A stretch of 64,000 nt of DNA from Anoplopoma fimbria (GCF_027596085.1 NC_072460.1:8976231-9040230), one strand, 5' to 3'. Counted from the stretch's first letter, positions 38,286 through 51,360 are shown. The notes: generated by a model from the letters alone, not told the origin. Translations and numbers: made by a program.

Positions 38286-41200
38286 TTAGTGGTTAAATGG
38301 GTATTAAATGGACAGCTTATAAATAACCAGGACATAATTACTTATTGCTTCTTAACATTGATTTAATTCTGTTCACCAAAGACGCATGCAACATTCTTGC
38401 TTGTTCAATTTAAAACAGCCAAATGTAAAGCCAAATAGATCTTAAAAAGGTGCATGTGTAAGGTCTAGCCACATGCTCCAAAGAAATAGAGGGCAGCATT
38501 TCACCTCTACCAACTGGGTCCATACAACCTAAATTTACAGTCATTAAAAAAAGCCTAACTAACAGCAGGGCAAAAACACAAAATTCAACCAAATTGCTGA
38601 AACTCAGAGAGATGCTCATAATAACACTGCTCTCCTATAACCTTAATTTGTGCACTGGGCCTATAGTTTACATTAGCCATCTTTGTGGTTACTGTGACAC
38701 TAACCAGGGCTGTATGTTCCATGTACACTTGGTAGTATGTTTATTGGATTAAATCCAAAGTGGTAGAAACGAAAAAACAACCCACACCTCCTTCTCGTCT
38801 CTCTTCGGGCAGGAGACCACAACTCCAATTCAGCCAGCAGTGGTGAGGAGGATGAGGCGAGGGTGCCAGTTGTTTTCTTATTTTTGCTAGGACTGGGCAA
38901 TATGACTTACATCACTATATAGGGCATACATTCCATATCTTGTTAACAATAAGTATCACCATTTGGCACGTTTTCTGGTTATTCAATAAATAGTATATAT
39001 TAAATAACCCCATGGCAAAGGCTTATTTTTGTATTCTAATTTCATACCTCAATATGTTTTCATCACAATACGATTCCATTAAAATTCAATTATCATATTG
39101 AATTATCGCCCATCCCTAGTTTCTGCCATTTTCCATTTAATCCAACGACTAAACTATGAAACACATACAGACTATTGACAAGCCCTCAGGACAGTTCTAC
39201 TTCTTCTTTCTCTGGAGGACAGACTGGACATGACAGTGATAGACTAATGCCTCTCCAACTGAAAGTGGTATTACAAGACAGGACAGGTCAGGGCTAGCTG
39301 GTTAGCATGCTAATTAAGTAGATATCTCTGCAACACAAAACACATAACATTACTGTAATCTCTTAACATTCTGTTGATTAGGTTGGTTCATTTTTGGGAA
39401 ATTTAAATTCTGGCCATATCGTACACATTGCACCTTTAAGGATTCATACAAACAAAACAGAACCATTCAACCAAGGGTACCCTAAACTTACCACTTAACC
39501 ACACTGAGCAGCAAGGACACCTGGTGTCCAACCAGGTGTCCAACCTCCAACAATTGGCGACTTGTGACGGATAAATTGCAGTTGTCCATCTTGAAAAAAA
39601 CCTTGCTTGATAACAGATAAATTAAGTTTCATTTCAATCGGTGTATCGACAGTAGCAATGGTTACAGATCCTTTGGTCATAGACATCCAAGTGAGCTAGC
39701 AGCTTGCCAGACATAAAGGAACAGCACATTTGCAACAGTTGAGTTCCTTATGAGATGGTCCTTTTTTAAAGACCACATTTGCTGCTCGTTTTTTCTCTTC
39801 TGAAAAATTAGTAATTTTTGTCTCCATTCGTAGTCCTTAATTTCTGTTATCAGGGAAAATAACCTTTGAACTGACTGCTGTCTGCTTTCTGGAAGCATTC
39901 TTCTCCATTTTTGATCCCCTGTCTGGATTGACCTTGAAGAGGCATCTTTTCAAATGAAACACAACAAACAACTTCAGTAGTAAAATGTGGACTCTACTTT
40001 AATATACTATTTTCATATATCACCAATCAAAGTAGCAGCATAGTGGGAATTTGCAAAGAGCATGTTTGTGGTAATAGTTTGGATGTTCTCTCTGTACCAG
40101 AGTACCCTGAATCTCTAAAGAGGTTAGGTTAACTGGTGACTGTAAATTGCCCTTACAACTTTTAGTGAATAAGAAGCACTTTGACAGTTGGCTACTTAAA
40201 GGTTTCTTGGCTGAGTTTTGTTTCATGATTATTTCATAAACAAACCCTAACAAAAGCTCTGAAGTTGATGTTCAGTGTGTGACATGTTCATCTTCAAAAT
40301 ACACAGTTGGGTGATTTATTAATAAGCAACAATGCAGGGCTCCAGGTATAACGTGGCAGAAAACGGAAATATTCAAGTAAGTCAAAATTGTACTTGCAAA
40401 TGTACTTAGTTACATTTCACCACTGGCTTTACCCAAAAAATGTGCAACCAAAACATGTGCTGGTGCAACCAACTGAATGGGCACTTCTCAATGCCCATTC
40501 TCAATGGGGTCCAACTTCCTCACATCCTACTTAAGTTTACAGGCCTGTGTACTAAGGGAAGGAAACAAAATATCAAAAATGTTGCCATAATATCATATGA
40601 CATTTTTAATATTTGATTATATTTCTATAGGTAGACCAACATTAGAAAGACCTTTGAATATCATGCAATCCAATTAAACAACAGCAAAAACTACAGCCTT
40701 CAAAATTTCCACAAGGTTGAATACACACCTCTCTGACATAGTCCGATAGATAGGTAGGGTCTGTTGCAGAGCTGTTGTTTTTGACTGCATTAGATTATAG
40801 ATGTGTAATAATTTTTCCAGTCATTCTATATTTGCTTTGAAGGATCAAATTTCAACCTGCTTTGTTACCTTTACAATAACTCCAATGTTGCTCGTTGGGT
40901 AAGAAATATTCAGGTAGTAGTGTGACTCATACATCAACACGACAGCTCCGCAGAAGACAGGGAGGGGCTTATCTCAGTGGTCTGGTCCACAGATTACATG
41001 GCTCTGGTGCTAAAGAAGAACTTCCTGTTGTACATATACAAATATACACAAGAGAGGGGATAAGTGGATGTCTGAACTGAGACTTTCAACCTACTATATA
41101 GCATGCGCAGGGCCTACTACTAATGTGCATTATCTGTGTATAGCTCTCGATCATGTTACGTTAGCCTACATATTAAGGTTTTCACAAAAACACCACAACT

Positions 41201-43300
41201 ATGACAAGTGTTATATCTGAACACAATAGAATTGCACTCCCTTTCAGTTTACCTCCTGACTCCCCTTGTAAACTCACACATCTTCTCTGCTGAGAGAAAG
41301 AAAAACCAAGAGAAAGGAAAATAAGTTTATGTGAGTGCACAGGACATCTGAATGAAAGAAATGTGTGTATTAAACACTAACTTTTTTGAAAGTAGTAGGT
41401 TACTATTGGTTCGTCGGGTAAAAAACACAAAGTTTAAGGGAAAGCCTTTGTTATGCCAAGTCTAATTTGACCCTGATGTTGGCCTTCTCTAATAGTTTTC
41501 TTTCTTTATGACAGCTACTGATATTTTATGTTAATAAAACAGCAAAAAATACTTTGACTCATGCACATCTTTCAATGCCATCCAATTTCATATCAGCTAT
41601 CAGTATGGTCCCAACAAACTTCGATTTTCATAAAAACAAATTTTACTACCACAACTGTTTAGTTTAAGTTTTGGGCCCATTTTTCTAGGAAAGGTTTATT
41701 TTAGATGGTTTTGGTTAATGATGGTAAATATGGGGCCAAAGAGGTAATCTGTAAAGTGCAAATAATTCTTATTCAAACATCAAAAATACATTTCATATTT
41801 TTACAAGTATTTGAGGTCATGGTTAACCTTGACACCCCTGGTGTTTATGTTTGGCATCGTGTCACAATTTTTGTTGTGTTGGGCAGTGTCCATTTTGTTG
41901 TAAATAGGGGTAAAGAAGGAATAAAAGTGCTAGTGTTGTTAGAACTAGAAGTGACTTTTACAGACTCAAAATAATCAGATTGGTATCAAAAAAAACCTCA
42001 GCAAAACATCTGCCAATTTACAATTTCATATGATGTCAGTCAGTGCTGATCTATGGTTTAAGTGTGATTTGATGAGTTTTGGAGATGCCTTGTGATGTGC
42101 CTGAAAGCACAGAAGAAGAGAAAAGGGTTGATCTCTGATCCACAGACTCAATTGTGAATCATTATCTTAAGAGTCACTTTGATTGTTACACACTAACAAC
42201 GGGGGAAAGGCTTGATTTTTCTTTTATAACTATATTTCTTAATTTTACGACCTATAACCAATAATGTACGATATTAATCCAAATTTTAAGTGGTAAAACA
42301 CCTCTTAGAAAAGTTGGTATCTGTAAAATGACATTCAATTATTGTATATTTAATCATATAAATAAACCTGTAATTTAACAAGCAGTCTACATTTCTTTTT
42401 AAAAAAATACGTAAATATATATTTTTTTAACAATAAAGCTACATAAAATAACATACTAAGAATTTCTATAACTACTGCCTTTTCATCTTCTCAACAATAA
42501 AAACAGTTTTTAACAGTTTAGCAATGCTAAAAGATATTATGCACTGAAAGAAACCCCAATTATATACCTTTTTTGTTCTCTAATTATACAAAATATTCGT
42601 CAATTAATAAAGAAATCTATGAGAGATTACAGAAACAATACTTCTTTTGCTGTTCATTTTCATTAATAAAAAAAAAGAAAAGAAAATATTAACAATGATA
42701 TATATTTTAAAACAGTAAATACATGAAAACGATAATTATAACTTCTTATACAAAATGATATGAATTCATTTTTTTATACTTTATGATGAACAGCAATAAC
42801 TCATAAACAACAGAATGGGAACAAAACAAACATACCAGTTTTTGGGGACTAGCTACCTTGTGCTTTTTCAGTTATATTAAGGTTTGGGTTTTACTATTGG
42901 CCCTAACATGTCTTATCCCCAGGATCATGGTTAACCAATCAGTAACAAATACAGTAATCTTCAACCTACACTCAGACTATGTGGCTTGTGTGACTTCCTC
43001 ATGGACCTGTAGCATAAGGCCCTTACACACTACACCTATATCTTGGTCTTTGTTGGATACTGAGAAAAATACAAAGTTGGTTCAGTCTAACATATATATA
43101 TATTGTTAACCATCTGTCTTTCCATCTAGGCAAAGTCTATGAAGAAAAATAGTAATAATAAATAATTATTATAACAATTAAAATAGAAATAGAAATAAAT
43201 AAAGTGTAACTTTACAGACATCAGGCTAGGCCATAAGCTATAAGCTTATAAATGTAAATCTTGCAGGCGTCGCAACGAGAAACTTGCCGTTATATGGGAT
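38286..43300. other. Intergenic, essentially no gene
   Basis: Apart from the hAT-like element at 38889-39118, I see no gene, RNA gene or well-defined repeat. Open frames up to 89 codons carry no domain. Confidence 0.4.
38889..39118 (+). mobile_element. Probable short hAT MITE
   Basis: It begins TAGGACTGGGCAATATGA and ends GAATTATCGCCCATCCCTA, imperfect inverted termini. The 8-bp flanks ATTTTTGC and GTTTCTGC agree at 6 of 8 positions. Related sequence, ending ATTGCCCAGCCCTA, is at about 56620-56736. Confidence 0.6.
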
Positions 43301-43309
43301 AATGGCAAG

Positions 43310-43772
43310 ACATATGGGATAGTATCATAGCATGCAAAATATTATATAAAACAGTTTTATTATATGTCTACAATTTTATGATTTTAACTATTTTATTTAC
43401 ATGTTTCTTAAAGTTTGAATTTGGATCCAGTATCACGCTAAGATATTTCATATACATATATATATATGGAAAATTGGAAAATATCACACACTTGTCTGAT
43501 CAATCATGTCTGAGTCTCAATGTTAACAAGACTAAAGGGACATTTTTCTCTATAACCATGTCACAACCTCCTGCTTTCATCAAAGGTGAAAGGATAGTCA
43601 CTGATTTTGAATGCTTTGGCGTGATACTGGATCCAAATTCAAACTTTAAGAAACATGTAAGTAAAATGGTTAAAATCAGCATAACGACATAGCAAATTGT
43701 AGACATATAATAAACTGTGTTTGTGGACGCAGTCAAAATATTTTGCATGCTATGATACTATCCCATATGTCT
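43310..43772. repeat. Inverted duplication inside a LINE fragment
   Basis: 43310-43434 (from AGACATATGGGATAGTATCA to GGATCCAGTATCACGC) is the reverse complement, with small gaps, of 43619-43772 (GCGTGATACTGGATCC to TGATACTATCCCATATGTCT). The arms are about 125 and 153 bp, separated by about 185 bp. Both arms encode the same peptide in opposite directions (CFLKFEFGSSIT). Confidence 0.85.
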
Positions 43773-44415
43773 TATTGTAGTACATGTTGGGAACAGGCTG
43801 ACCTCTTGAGTCCTTCTACAAACAAACTCTCAAAACATTGGACAAAATGCCATTGTATTTTCATTATTGTAGGGTACTGGAGCAATACAATTTATTTAGC
43901 TTTGAGAACTCAAGATTATTTACAAATTTGTGCCTGCTTTATAAAGTTTTAAAATGTTTGGCACCCCTTACACTGTGTGGCTATGTGTGCCCTCGCTAAA
44001 CAAAACTGTACAATACCATTTTGCTGCACTGTATTTGGGCAATCAGGTTTTTTCTGTAAAAGCCACAAATCAGTAGAACAACTTGCCTGACAATATAAGA
44101 AGCTGCAGCTCTATCAGATCTTTCAAAACCAACATAATACCTCTATTAAAAGCTGCTCAGCTCTGTACTCACTGACCTTGAATCTTATGTTTTTTGTGAC
44201 TGTGATCCGACAAGCAAACATTTGCGATGTGCTATCTTGTGTAACTTTGTATTGTGTGTCTTGTGTGTTCTTTCTTGTATGACATTGTATTGTTTTTAAC
44301 CCTGTATTGTTTGTAATTGTGTTCTCTTTGTTTCGACCTGTCAAGGGCTACAGATGCAAATAAATGTAACGCTATAATCTGCTACGGTGCATCAGATTGT
44401 TACATTTATGTGTCA
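43435..44415 (+). pseudogene. CR1/L2-like LINE, 3' end of ORF2 and 3' UTR
   Basis: Translation reads SCLSLNVNKTKGTFFSI, then FECFGVILDPNSNFKKHV (about 43609-43662), then ILHAMILSHMSYCSTCW (about 43737-43787). These are the thumb-region blocks of a CR1/L2-like reverse transcriptase (LN..KT..., YLGV.LD..L.F..H, ...SRL.YC). After several stops, a tail with AAATAAATGTAACGC and a small hairpin (ATAATCTGCTACGGTGCATC) ends near 44415. It is degraded and 5'-truncated. Clade assignment is tentative. Confidence 0.65.
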
Positions 44416-45833
44416 AAAACTATTTCGTCTGTTTTAAACAAAAAAATGTTTTTATTAAATCAGTGGGCCATAGGCTCAATCCCCATTTTGTTACCTCTTT
44501 CAGCTATAGATAATGACTTAACAGACATTCATTTAAAGGTACGTAATATGAGAATGGGAGCATTTAGATTGACTCTGACTAGACTAGACTAGCTAACGGC
44601 ACTAACAGTATAAATTATGGCAAATGTGCTAAGAGAGCTAACGGTGTTAAACTGAGGGTGGGTGCTACAAATGTGCTAACTGGTGGGGCAGCGAACAACC
44701 ACGGACATGCACTGAGTGGATGCGAGGCCGGCCAGGCCATGTCAACAAAGCAAAGAGAAGCTCTGATAGGGAGAGACTTCATTCCACCCCCCGTACAATA
44801 TGTCTCCCTCTCCTCTTCTCCCTTGCTGTGCCCACGCAGGCAGAAGTGTGTTACTATGGTAACGGGCATCGGCATCGCAAGGTCGTTTTGACTCTTGAGT
44901 GTATAATTTTTTTATTTAAGCGTGAATTCAACCAAAAGTGTGAATCTGGGATAGTCTTAACATAACAGCCTGTCAAAATGGGGGGGGCAACTCAATCTTT
45001 TGGGATATTTCAGACAGCAGATGATGTTAAGACAGAGAATAGAAACAGACAGAAATAGTTTAACATTGCACGCACACTGCATGAACTGCATCTGAAAACT
45101 GTGTGTGTAAGTGAATGATGGAAATCCTTTCAAATCTATAAATTTCACTGTTTTCAAACTGTTGTCCGTACGTGTTGCATGATGGATTCCGTTTCTACAA
45201 AATACTAATACTAGTAACAACTACGAAAATTCTTAACAACCCAACTCACAATTTATCTGGAAAGTAAACCAAATTTTTGAGGTACACATTGAAAATTGTA
45301 GTTTGAATGTAACCTAAATAAGGTGTCAGGGTGCATAAAAAAGCATCAAAATAGAGCTTGTTTGAAAAAAAAATGATTTGGGTGGGATCCCTTCCCCACC
45401 CCTGACCCCTAGAGTCACATGTCCTCAAATTCTATGGACGCCCATGAGTGAAGGCGACCCAGAAGCGCTTTCTTCAACTCTTTTCTTTTTTTACTTTGAG
45501 AGCTGGACAGTGGCGTACACCTTCTAGGTTGATGTTAGAGTTAAAGTTAAACTGTAAAAGTAAATGGGGGTATGCTATCAATAGCAAATTAAATAAATTA
45601 GATTTCACTGCATTAGTGTTTTTAGGCTTTTGTGTTGCATTGCATTCTTATAAGGCGTTTGTGTTTGCCTCCAACTGTACATAATATAATTAAAGACAAA
45701 TACAACACAGCAGCACCGCCACAGTCTCACAACACTGCTCAATATCCTGCAGCTGTTAATTGCAATGGATTGCATTATATTTGACAGGTGACACGTTGTT
45801 TTGTCCACTCCATTAATGTGCACAAATTCAGTA

Positions 45834-45834
<1 letters not shown>
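44416..45834. other. Intergenic before pax7, no gene recognised
   Basis: 44570-44960 contains a GCTAACGG/GCTAACTG-rich patch resembling one at 61440-61640 and may be an unnamed dispersed repeat. The remainder is AT-rich and unremarkable. Confidence 0.35.
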
Positions 45835-46818
<984 letters not shown>

Positions 46819-46826
<8 letters not shown>

Positions 46827-46860
46827 ATGTCATCTTTGCCAGGAACGGTACCGCGGATGA
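46819..46860 (+). other. Overlapping upstream ORF at the pax7 start
   Basis: An ATG 8 bases before the pax7 start, in another frame, opens a 13-codon frame ([13 protein letters not shown]) that stops with TGA at 46858-46860, inside the pax7 coding region. Its context is weak at -3 (T) but has G at +4; the pax7 ATG at 46827 has A at -3. Confidence 0.6.
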
Positions 46861-47899
46861 TGCACCCGGCTCCCGGACAGAACTACCCCCGCACTGGGTT
46901 CCCTCTGGAAGGTAGGTAGGCCTCCGCGGAGGAGCAGCTGGGACACGTTCCAGACTCGTAGAGGAGATTTACAACTTTAAAAGCTCCATTGCAAATCTAG
47001 AATACAGGCTTGAAATGTACTTTAAATTGACAGTAGACTAGAGTAGCTTACCTTTTACCTTTTTCTTTTTTTTTTTTTTGCCATGAAGGACTCGCATTAA
47101 AAACTTTTCCCACACATTGAATATGTCTTTATTATCTTATGATATTAGCTTTCTGGCTGAATATAAAAGATCTTAGAATACCCTTGTTTTGTTTTTTTTA
47201 GCAATCCAGTGAGCATTTCGTCAACTCATTTATACAATTGTCTAAATCTTCAAATAAACTACATCAATCTCAAACGAGGGATTCCTTCAAGTGCCCTGAG
47301 CATTCTGGAAATCAAATCAATCAAATAGAAAACGACAAGGAGAAGCTGTGGATTACATCAATATTTGTGAAAACGTGATGGGGAATAATGGAGACGGGTA
47401 GAAGGGGCTCTTTGCCTCCTCTTCAGCGTGAGATGGAGCTGTGAAGTGCCATCGATTAATGCAATCTGTTAACGGAACTCTTCATTGTGTTTCTCCCATT
47501 CGGAGTTAGTTAAATATAGAATAAAATCAAGCCTACGTGAATATGTGCCGGTCTACATTTCATTCGATTCAGGCAACGTTTTTCCTTTAAATGCCTCATG
47601 GTTACATGTTAAAGCGCCGTGCTGAGTGTGAGCCATGTGTCGCCCACAGTGTCCACTCCTCTGGGACAGGGACGGGTCAACCAGCTCGGAGGGGTCTTCA
47701 TTAACGGCCGGCCGCTGCCCAACCACATCCGACACAAGATCGTGGAGATGGCCCACCATGGGATCCGGCCCTGCGTCATCTCCCGGCAGCTGCGGGTCTC
47801 TCACGGCTGCGTCTCTAAGATCCTCTGCCGCTACCAGGAGACCGGCTCCATCCGGCCCGGAGCGATAGGAGGCAGCAAGCCCAGGGTGAGAAGAACCTC

Positions 47900-47949
<50 letters not shown>

Positions 47950-48593
47950 TAATAAGATAAGATAAGATAAGATAATCCTTTATTAGTCCCGCAGCGGGGA
48001 AATTTGCAGGCTTACAGCAGCATAGAGTAAAGTGCACACAAGAGACATAGTAAAGAAAGACAAGATAAAAATAAAATGAAATAAAAAACAAGTATTATAA
48101 ATAAGCAATAAAAAACAGTAGAAAATCAACAATAACTGAATAATAATAATAATAATAATATCATTACCACAATAATAAAAACGATATTATCATTATGGTT
48201 GTATTATACAGGATTAATTAAATTGTGATTAGTCTAGCCTACATTTATATATTTTATATTTAGCCATTATGCTATTTGAGTAGCCTTTTATTTTCTCACA
48301 TGTTTACGGCCTGAAACATTTCTACTGCTACTCATTTACATTGAGTGTCGTTTGTCCACCTGCAGCAGGTAGCCACACCGGACGTAGAGAAGCGGATAGA
48401 GGAGTACAAGCGGGACAACCCCGGGATGTTCAGCTGGGAGATCCGGGATAAGCTGCTGAAGGACGGGGTGTGTGACAGAAGCACAGTCCCTTCAGGTGAG
48501 GCCTCCTCTGGTAAGCCGCATTTAATTCAACATTTTCATTCTCCTGCTATTTTCTGATTCAATAAAAACTAAATAAAAGTATTATTATTATTA

Positions 48594-48662
<69 letters not shown>

Positions 48663-48823
48663 TTCACCGACTGAAGTTGCATCTGTGTTTGCAGTGAGTT
48701 CCATCAGCCGTGTACTTCGAGCTCGATTTGGAAAAAAGGACGATGAGGAGGAGTGTGATAAAAAGGATGAAGACGGAGAAAAGAAAACCAAACACAGCAT
48801 CGACGGCATCCTCGGCGACAAAG
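46827..48823 (+). CDS. pax7: Paired-box transcription factor Pax7, exons 1-4 (3' partial)
   Basis: Pax7 is a nuclear transcription factor of neural crest, dorsal neural tube and muscle progenitor cells. It binds DNA through a paired domain and a homeodomain. Exons: 46827-46911, 47650-47885, 48366-48495, 48695-48823; phases join exactly. The start [20 protein letters not shown] matches Pax7 rather than Pax3. The paired domain runs from about residue 30 to 160 ([53 protein letters not shown]). Exon 4 ends after the octapeptide region [10 protein letters not shown] (residues 184-193). The acidic linker [20 protein letters not shown] is Pax7-like, close to fish pax7 proteins. No homeobox exon is visible in the remaining 15 kb, so the gene continues beyond the window. 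Teleosts can have pax7a and pax7b; which one this is cannot be decided here. Confidence 0.95.
47899..47946 (+). repeat. (AAT)n in pax7 intron 2
   Basis: About 15-16 AAT units begin some 15 bases after the exon 2 donor. Confidence 0.95.
47953..48030 (-). mobile_element. Retroelement 3' tail with (GATAA)n edge
   Basis: (GATAA)4, then TCCTTTATTAGTCCCGCAGC and GGGGAAATTTGCAGG, matching the copy at 12275-12340. It was inserted in pax7 intron 2 directly after the AAT microsatellite. Confidence 0.6.
48361..48368 (+). promoter_or_regulatory. pax7: Tandem CAGCAG acceptor of pax7 exon 3
   Basis: The acceptor reads TGCAGCAG|GTAGCC. Using the first AG adds a CAG codon (Gln108), giving KPRQVATPD; using the second gives KPRVATPD. 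This is the arrangement behind the known Q+/Q- isoforms of Pax3 and Pax7. Confidence 0.85.
48495..48511 (+). promoter_or_regulatory. pax7: Alternative donors of pax7 exon 3
   Basis: TCAG|GTGAGG (after 48495) and, 15 bases on, TCTG|GTAAGC (after 48510) leave the same phase. Joined to exon 4 they give PSVSSIS or PSGEASSVSSIS. Mammalian Pax7 has an analogous optional insert (GL) at this junction. Confidence 0.75.
48580..48663 (+). repeat. (ATT)n in pax7 intron 3
   Basis: About 80 bp of ATT units (one ATTAATT interruption) in a 199-bp intron, ending about 31 bases before exon 4. Confidence 0.95.
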
Positions 48824-49190
48824 GTAGGCCAGAGGAGAGCACGCGGCCAATAAGGAGCGCGTTAACAGCTGCAGACGTTGGACTGCCGCATGCGCGACGA
48901 GTTGTCTACAAATTGGTCCTAAACGAGCGCTTTTGTCGCGTCGGGCTCGGCTCCGTTAAGCTTCTCTCCCAGCAGACCCAGGAGCAGCTTCATTATGTAT
49001 GAGGAGCGGCGCAGAGGACCGGGCTCCCGTGGCGCTGCTTAAACGCTCCCTTGAAAGCAATGCTGACAGATGACCGATGTGCCAGTCAGTATCAATTACA
49101 GGGGAACCCCTCACTACCGGGAGCCGGGGCCTCGCGACCTCACAGCGTCACAGTTAGCGTGCGCGCGCGTCAAGTTCACCCGAAAACAAT
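48824..49190 (+). promoter_or_regulatory. CpG-rich start of pax7 intron 4
   Basis: This stretch is dense in CG (GCATGCGCGACGAG, TTGTCGCGTCGGGCTCGG, GTGCGCGCGCG) compared with the AT-rich intron that follows, and contains a CCAAT at 48848. It could be the end of a CpG island covering exons 2-4 or an internal regulatory element. No exon is recognised in it. Confidence 0.5.
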
Positions 49191-50900
49191 GTTTGATTTG
49201 TGGCAGCGAACCAAACGTTTAATGAAATGAAAGCAGAAAAAAAAAAACCAATGCCATAACCCGACGATATAAACATATATTCAATTCATAACATACGCCA
49301 CCTGGAGAAAACAGATCCACAATTTAACGGTTTCACTTTAAACTCACTCATTTTTAAACGTTTCGCGAGCAAGATTTTCATGAAAAGAGCAGAGAACAAA
49401 TTATTTGAGCAAAACGATCACATTTAATCGAAAATAGGCCAAAAGATTGAAATATTTTTGAAGCATTAATGATTTAGATGGAATTTATATAAGTTCATTT
49501 CACTCAGATTTCAATTGTAAAATTGAGGCACATATTTAGCATACAGCAGCTTAATATATTATGTGATACTAAGCCAATTTGATTTATTGTTTCATAGATG
49601 TTTTACACAGAACTTTTTATATTTGTGTTTGTTTTGTCAGTGTTCATGAGTGGTTGTGGTCTCATTTAGAGTATACAGCAGCAGCAGCAGAATAACCTCT
49701 GTACTGTTGTCTTCTTAGGCTGTTTGATGGGTGCATTTTACCAGGATCAGCTGTCTGTTAATTCAACTTTAGGCCTGTAGCACCCAGTGTTTCCTGACCA
49801 CTCGTTTGACTGGTGACTTATTTTTTCAAACACCATCAACGGTTCCCTCTTTTCATGTTCTTCAAAAGATCAGCTTGTTTCTTTCTGTCATCTGGGCCTG
49901 GCATTTAATAATTTGAAGACTTAGCCTATTACAGCCGGTAATGAAACCGGTGTCTGGTGAATAGGCGTCTATGTTGGAGAGGGGTGTAATAGCTCGAAGG
50001 CATGGTAAGAAATATATTTATCCCCTATCAGCCCTCACTCTCACATTTCCAGGCACATGCATTCTGTTGAAGGGCTTTAAAGCAGATTAAATTGAGCCTT
50101 TTATTTCTTTTCACTTTCATCTTTCAGCAGCTCACTTCGTGGTGTGGTGCCCGCGGCGCAAATTCATGAGATTTTAAGGTGTCCTTTCGTGTTGTTTGGA
50201 TTGCATTTTTAAATATTCATTTCATTTGCTTTTATGGGATTGTTTTTGGCGGCATGTGGGCAGAATCTCAGGGAGAGCCAGGGTGTATTTTAGCAGCAGG
50301 TATTAGGCTGAATGAAGATGGTGTGACTAAACATATGGATGTGGAGGCCTTGTATATACATTTTTAGTTTTCATCAGATAAGCTTCTGTTCTTCCACCTG
50401 ATATCAAGCAGGAAGTCTACATTCAACTGTAGAAGTGTTCAAAATGGGCAAAGACACATATAAAAACAATGCATTATGAGATTCATTCAATTCAATATTT
50501 ATACTAAAACAATATATAATTTGTGAATAGCAAGCTTTTCTACTCTTCAATTTGCATTTCCTCACATAAATAACATTTGCATAATAGGACATGACTCGAC
50601 ATACATTCATATTTTACACATAATACCATGTATCATTATATCTCTGCAACAAGATGCTGTATGACAAAATATGTTATAATTTCTACTATATCCAGTTGTG
50701 ATGGATGTTAATGTTTGGGAACTATATGAAAAGCTGCAAAAATAATGATCATATTCAGTAGATTGCTTCAGTGTAAATATGTATGATCATTTCCGGAATA
50801 CACTATAAAAATGTTCCAAGCTGTTTGTTAATATAGAAGGAAATACATTTCATTTAAAAGGGCAGGTGTAATGGAAAGGTAACCTCTGTGGATACAGTAC
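49191..50900. other. pax7 intron 4, first part
   Basis: AT-rich, with no repeat ends, RNA gene or exon recognised. Confidence 0.35.
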
Positions 50901-50929
50901 AAACCTAAAAAATCTGTGATGAGCCTCGC

Positions 50930-51360
50930 GTTATCAATGACTGATGCACACTCTTTTTATCTGCAGTTTGAAGGCCGCATTTAGTCAATGTGTTGTTTGC
51001 CAAAGATATGCATAACCTGTAGGAAAAAAATAACAGTGCCAATTTTGGAGTCCAGAATAAGCCTGGTTGAAAAAAAAAGGTTGACAGTGAGGATTGAGAG
51101 AGCACTTCAAACAAATCCAGTGGAAGTGACGAGAGGCAGCTTACAGAGAGCAAAGGCAGTGGGAAGTTCTATTGCAGCTATTAATAACCCTTTTCCCCGG
51201 GCAGCCACACTTACTCCACTCCATCTGCACTTTCTCCAAGCTATTTTACCGGGTTGAAATTGAGGGAGACCCAAATGTTGGCTGGAGATAACACAATCAT
51301 CACAGCCGTGGTCCTGGCCTGTGCATCAGTGTATTAAACTGGGATTAACCTCCCCTTTCT
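50930..51360. promoter_or_regulatory. Candidate conserved noncoding element in pax7 intron 4
   Basis: Balanced, non-repetitive sequence between AT-rich stretches. It contains ATTAATAA near 51179 and GGATTA (Otx/Pitx-type core) at 51342-51347. It is called only on composition and motifs. Confidence 0.25.

Noticed and set aside
46827..48823. pax3 instead of pax7
   Set aside because: The start [10 protein letters not shown], the linker [18 protein letters not shown] and [11 protein letters not shown] are Pax7-type; Pax3 differs in each.
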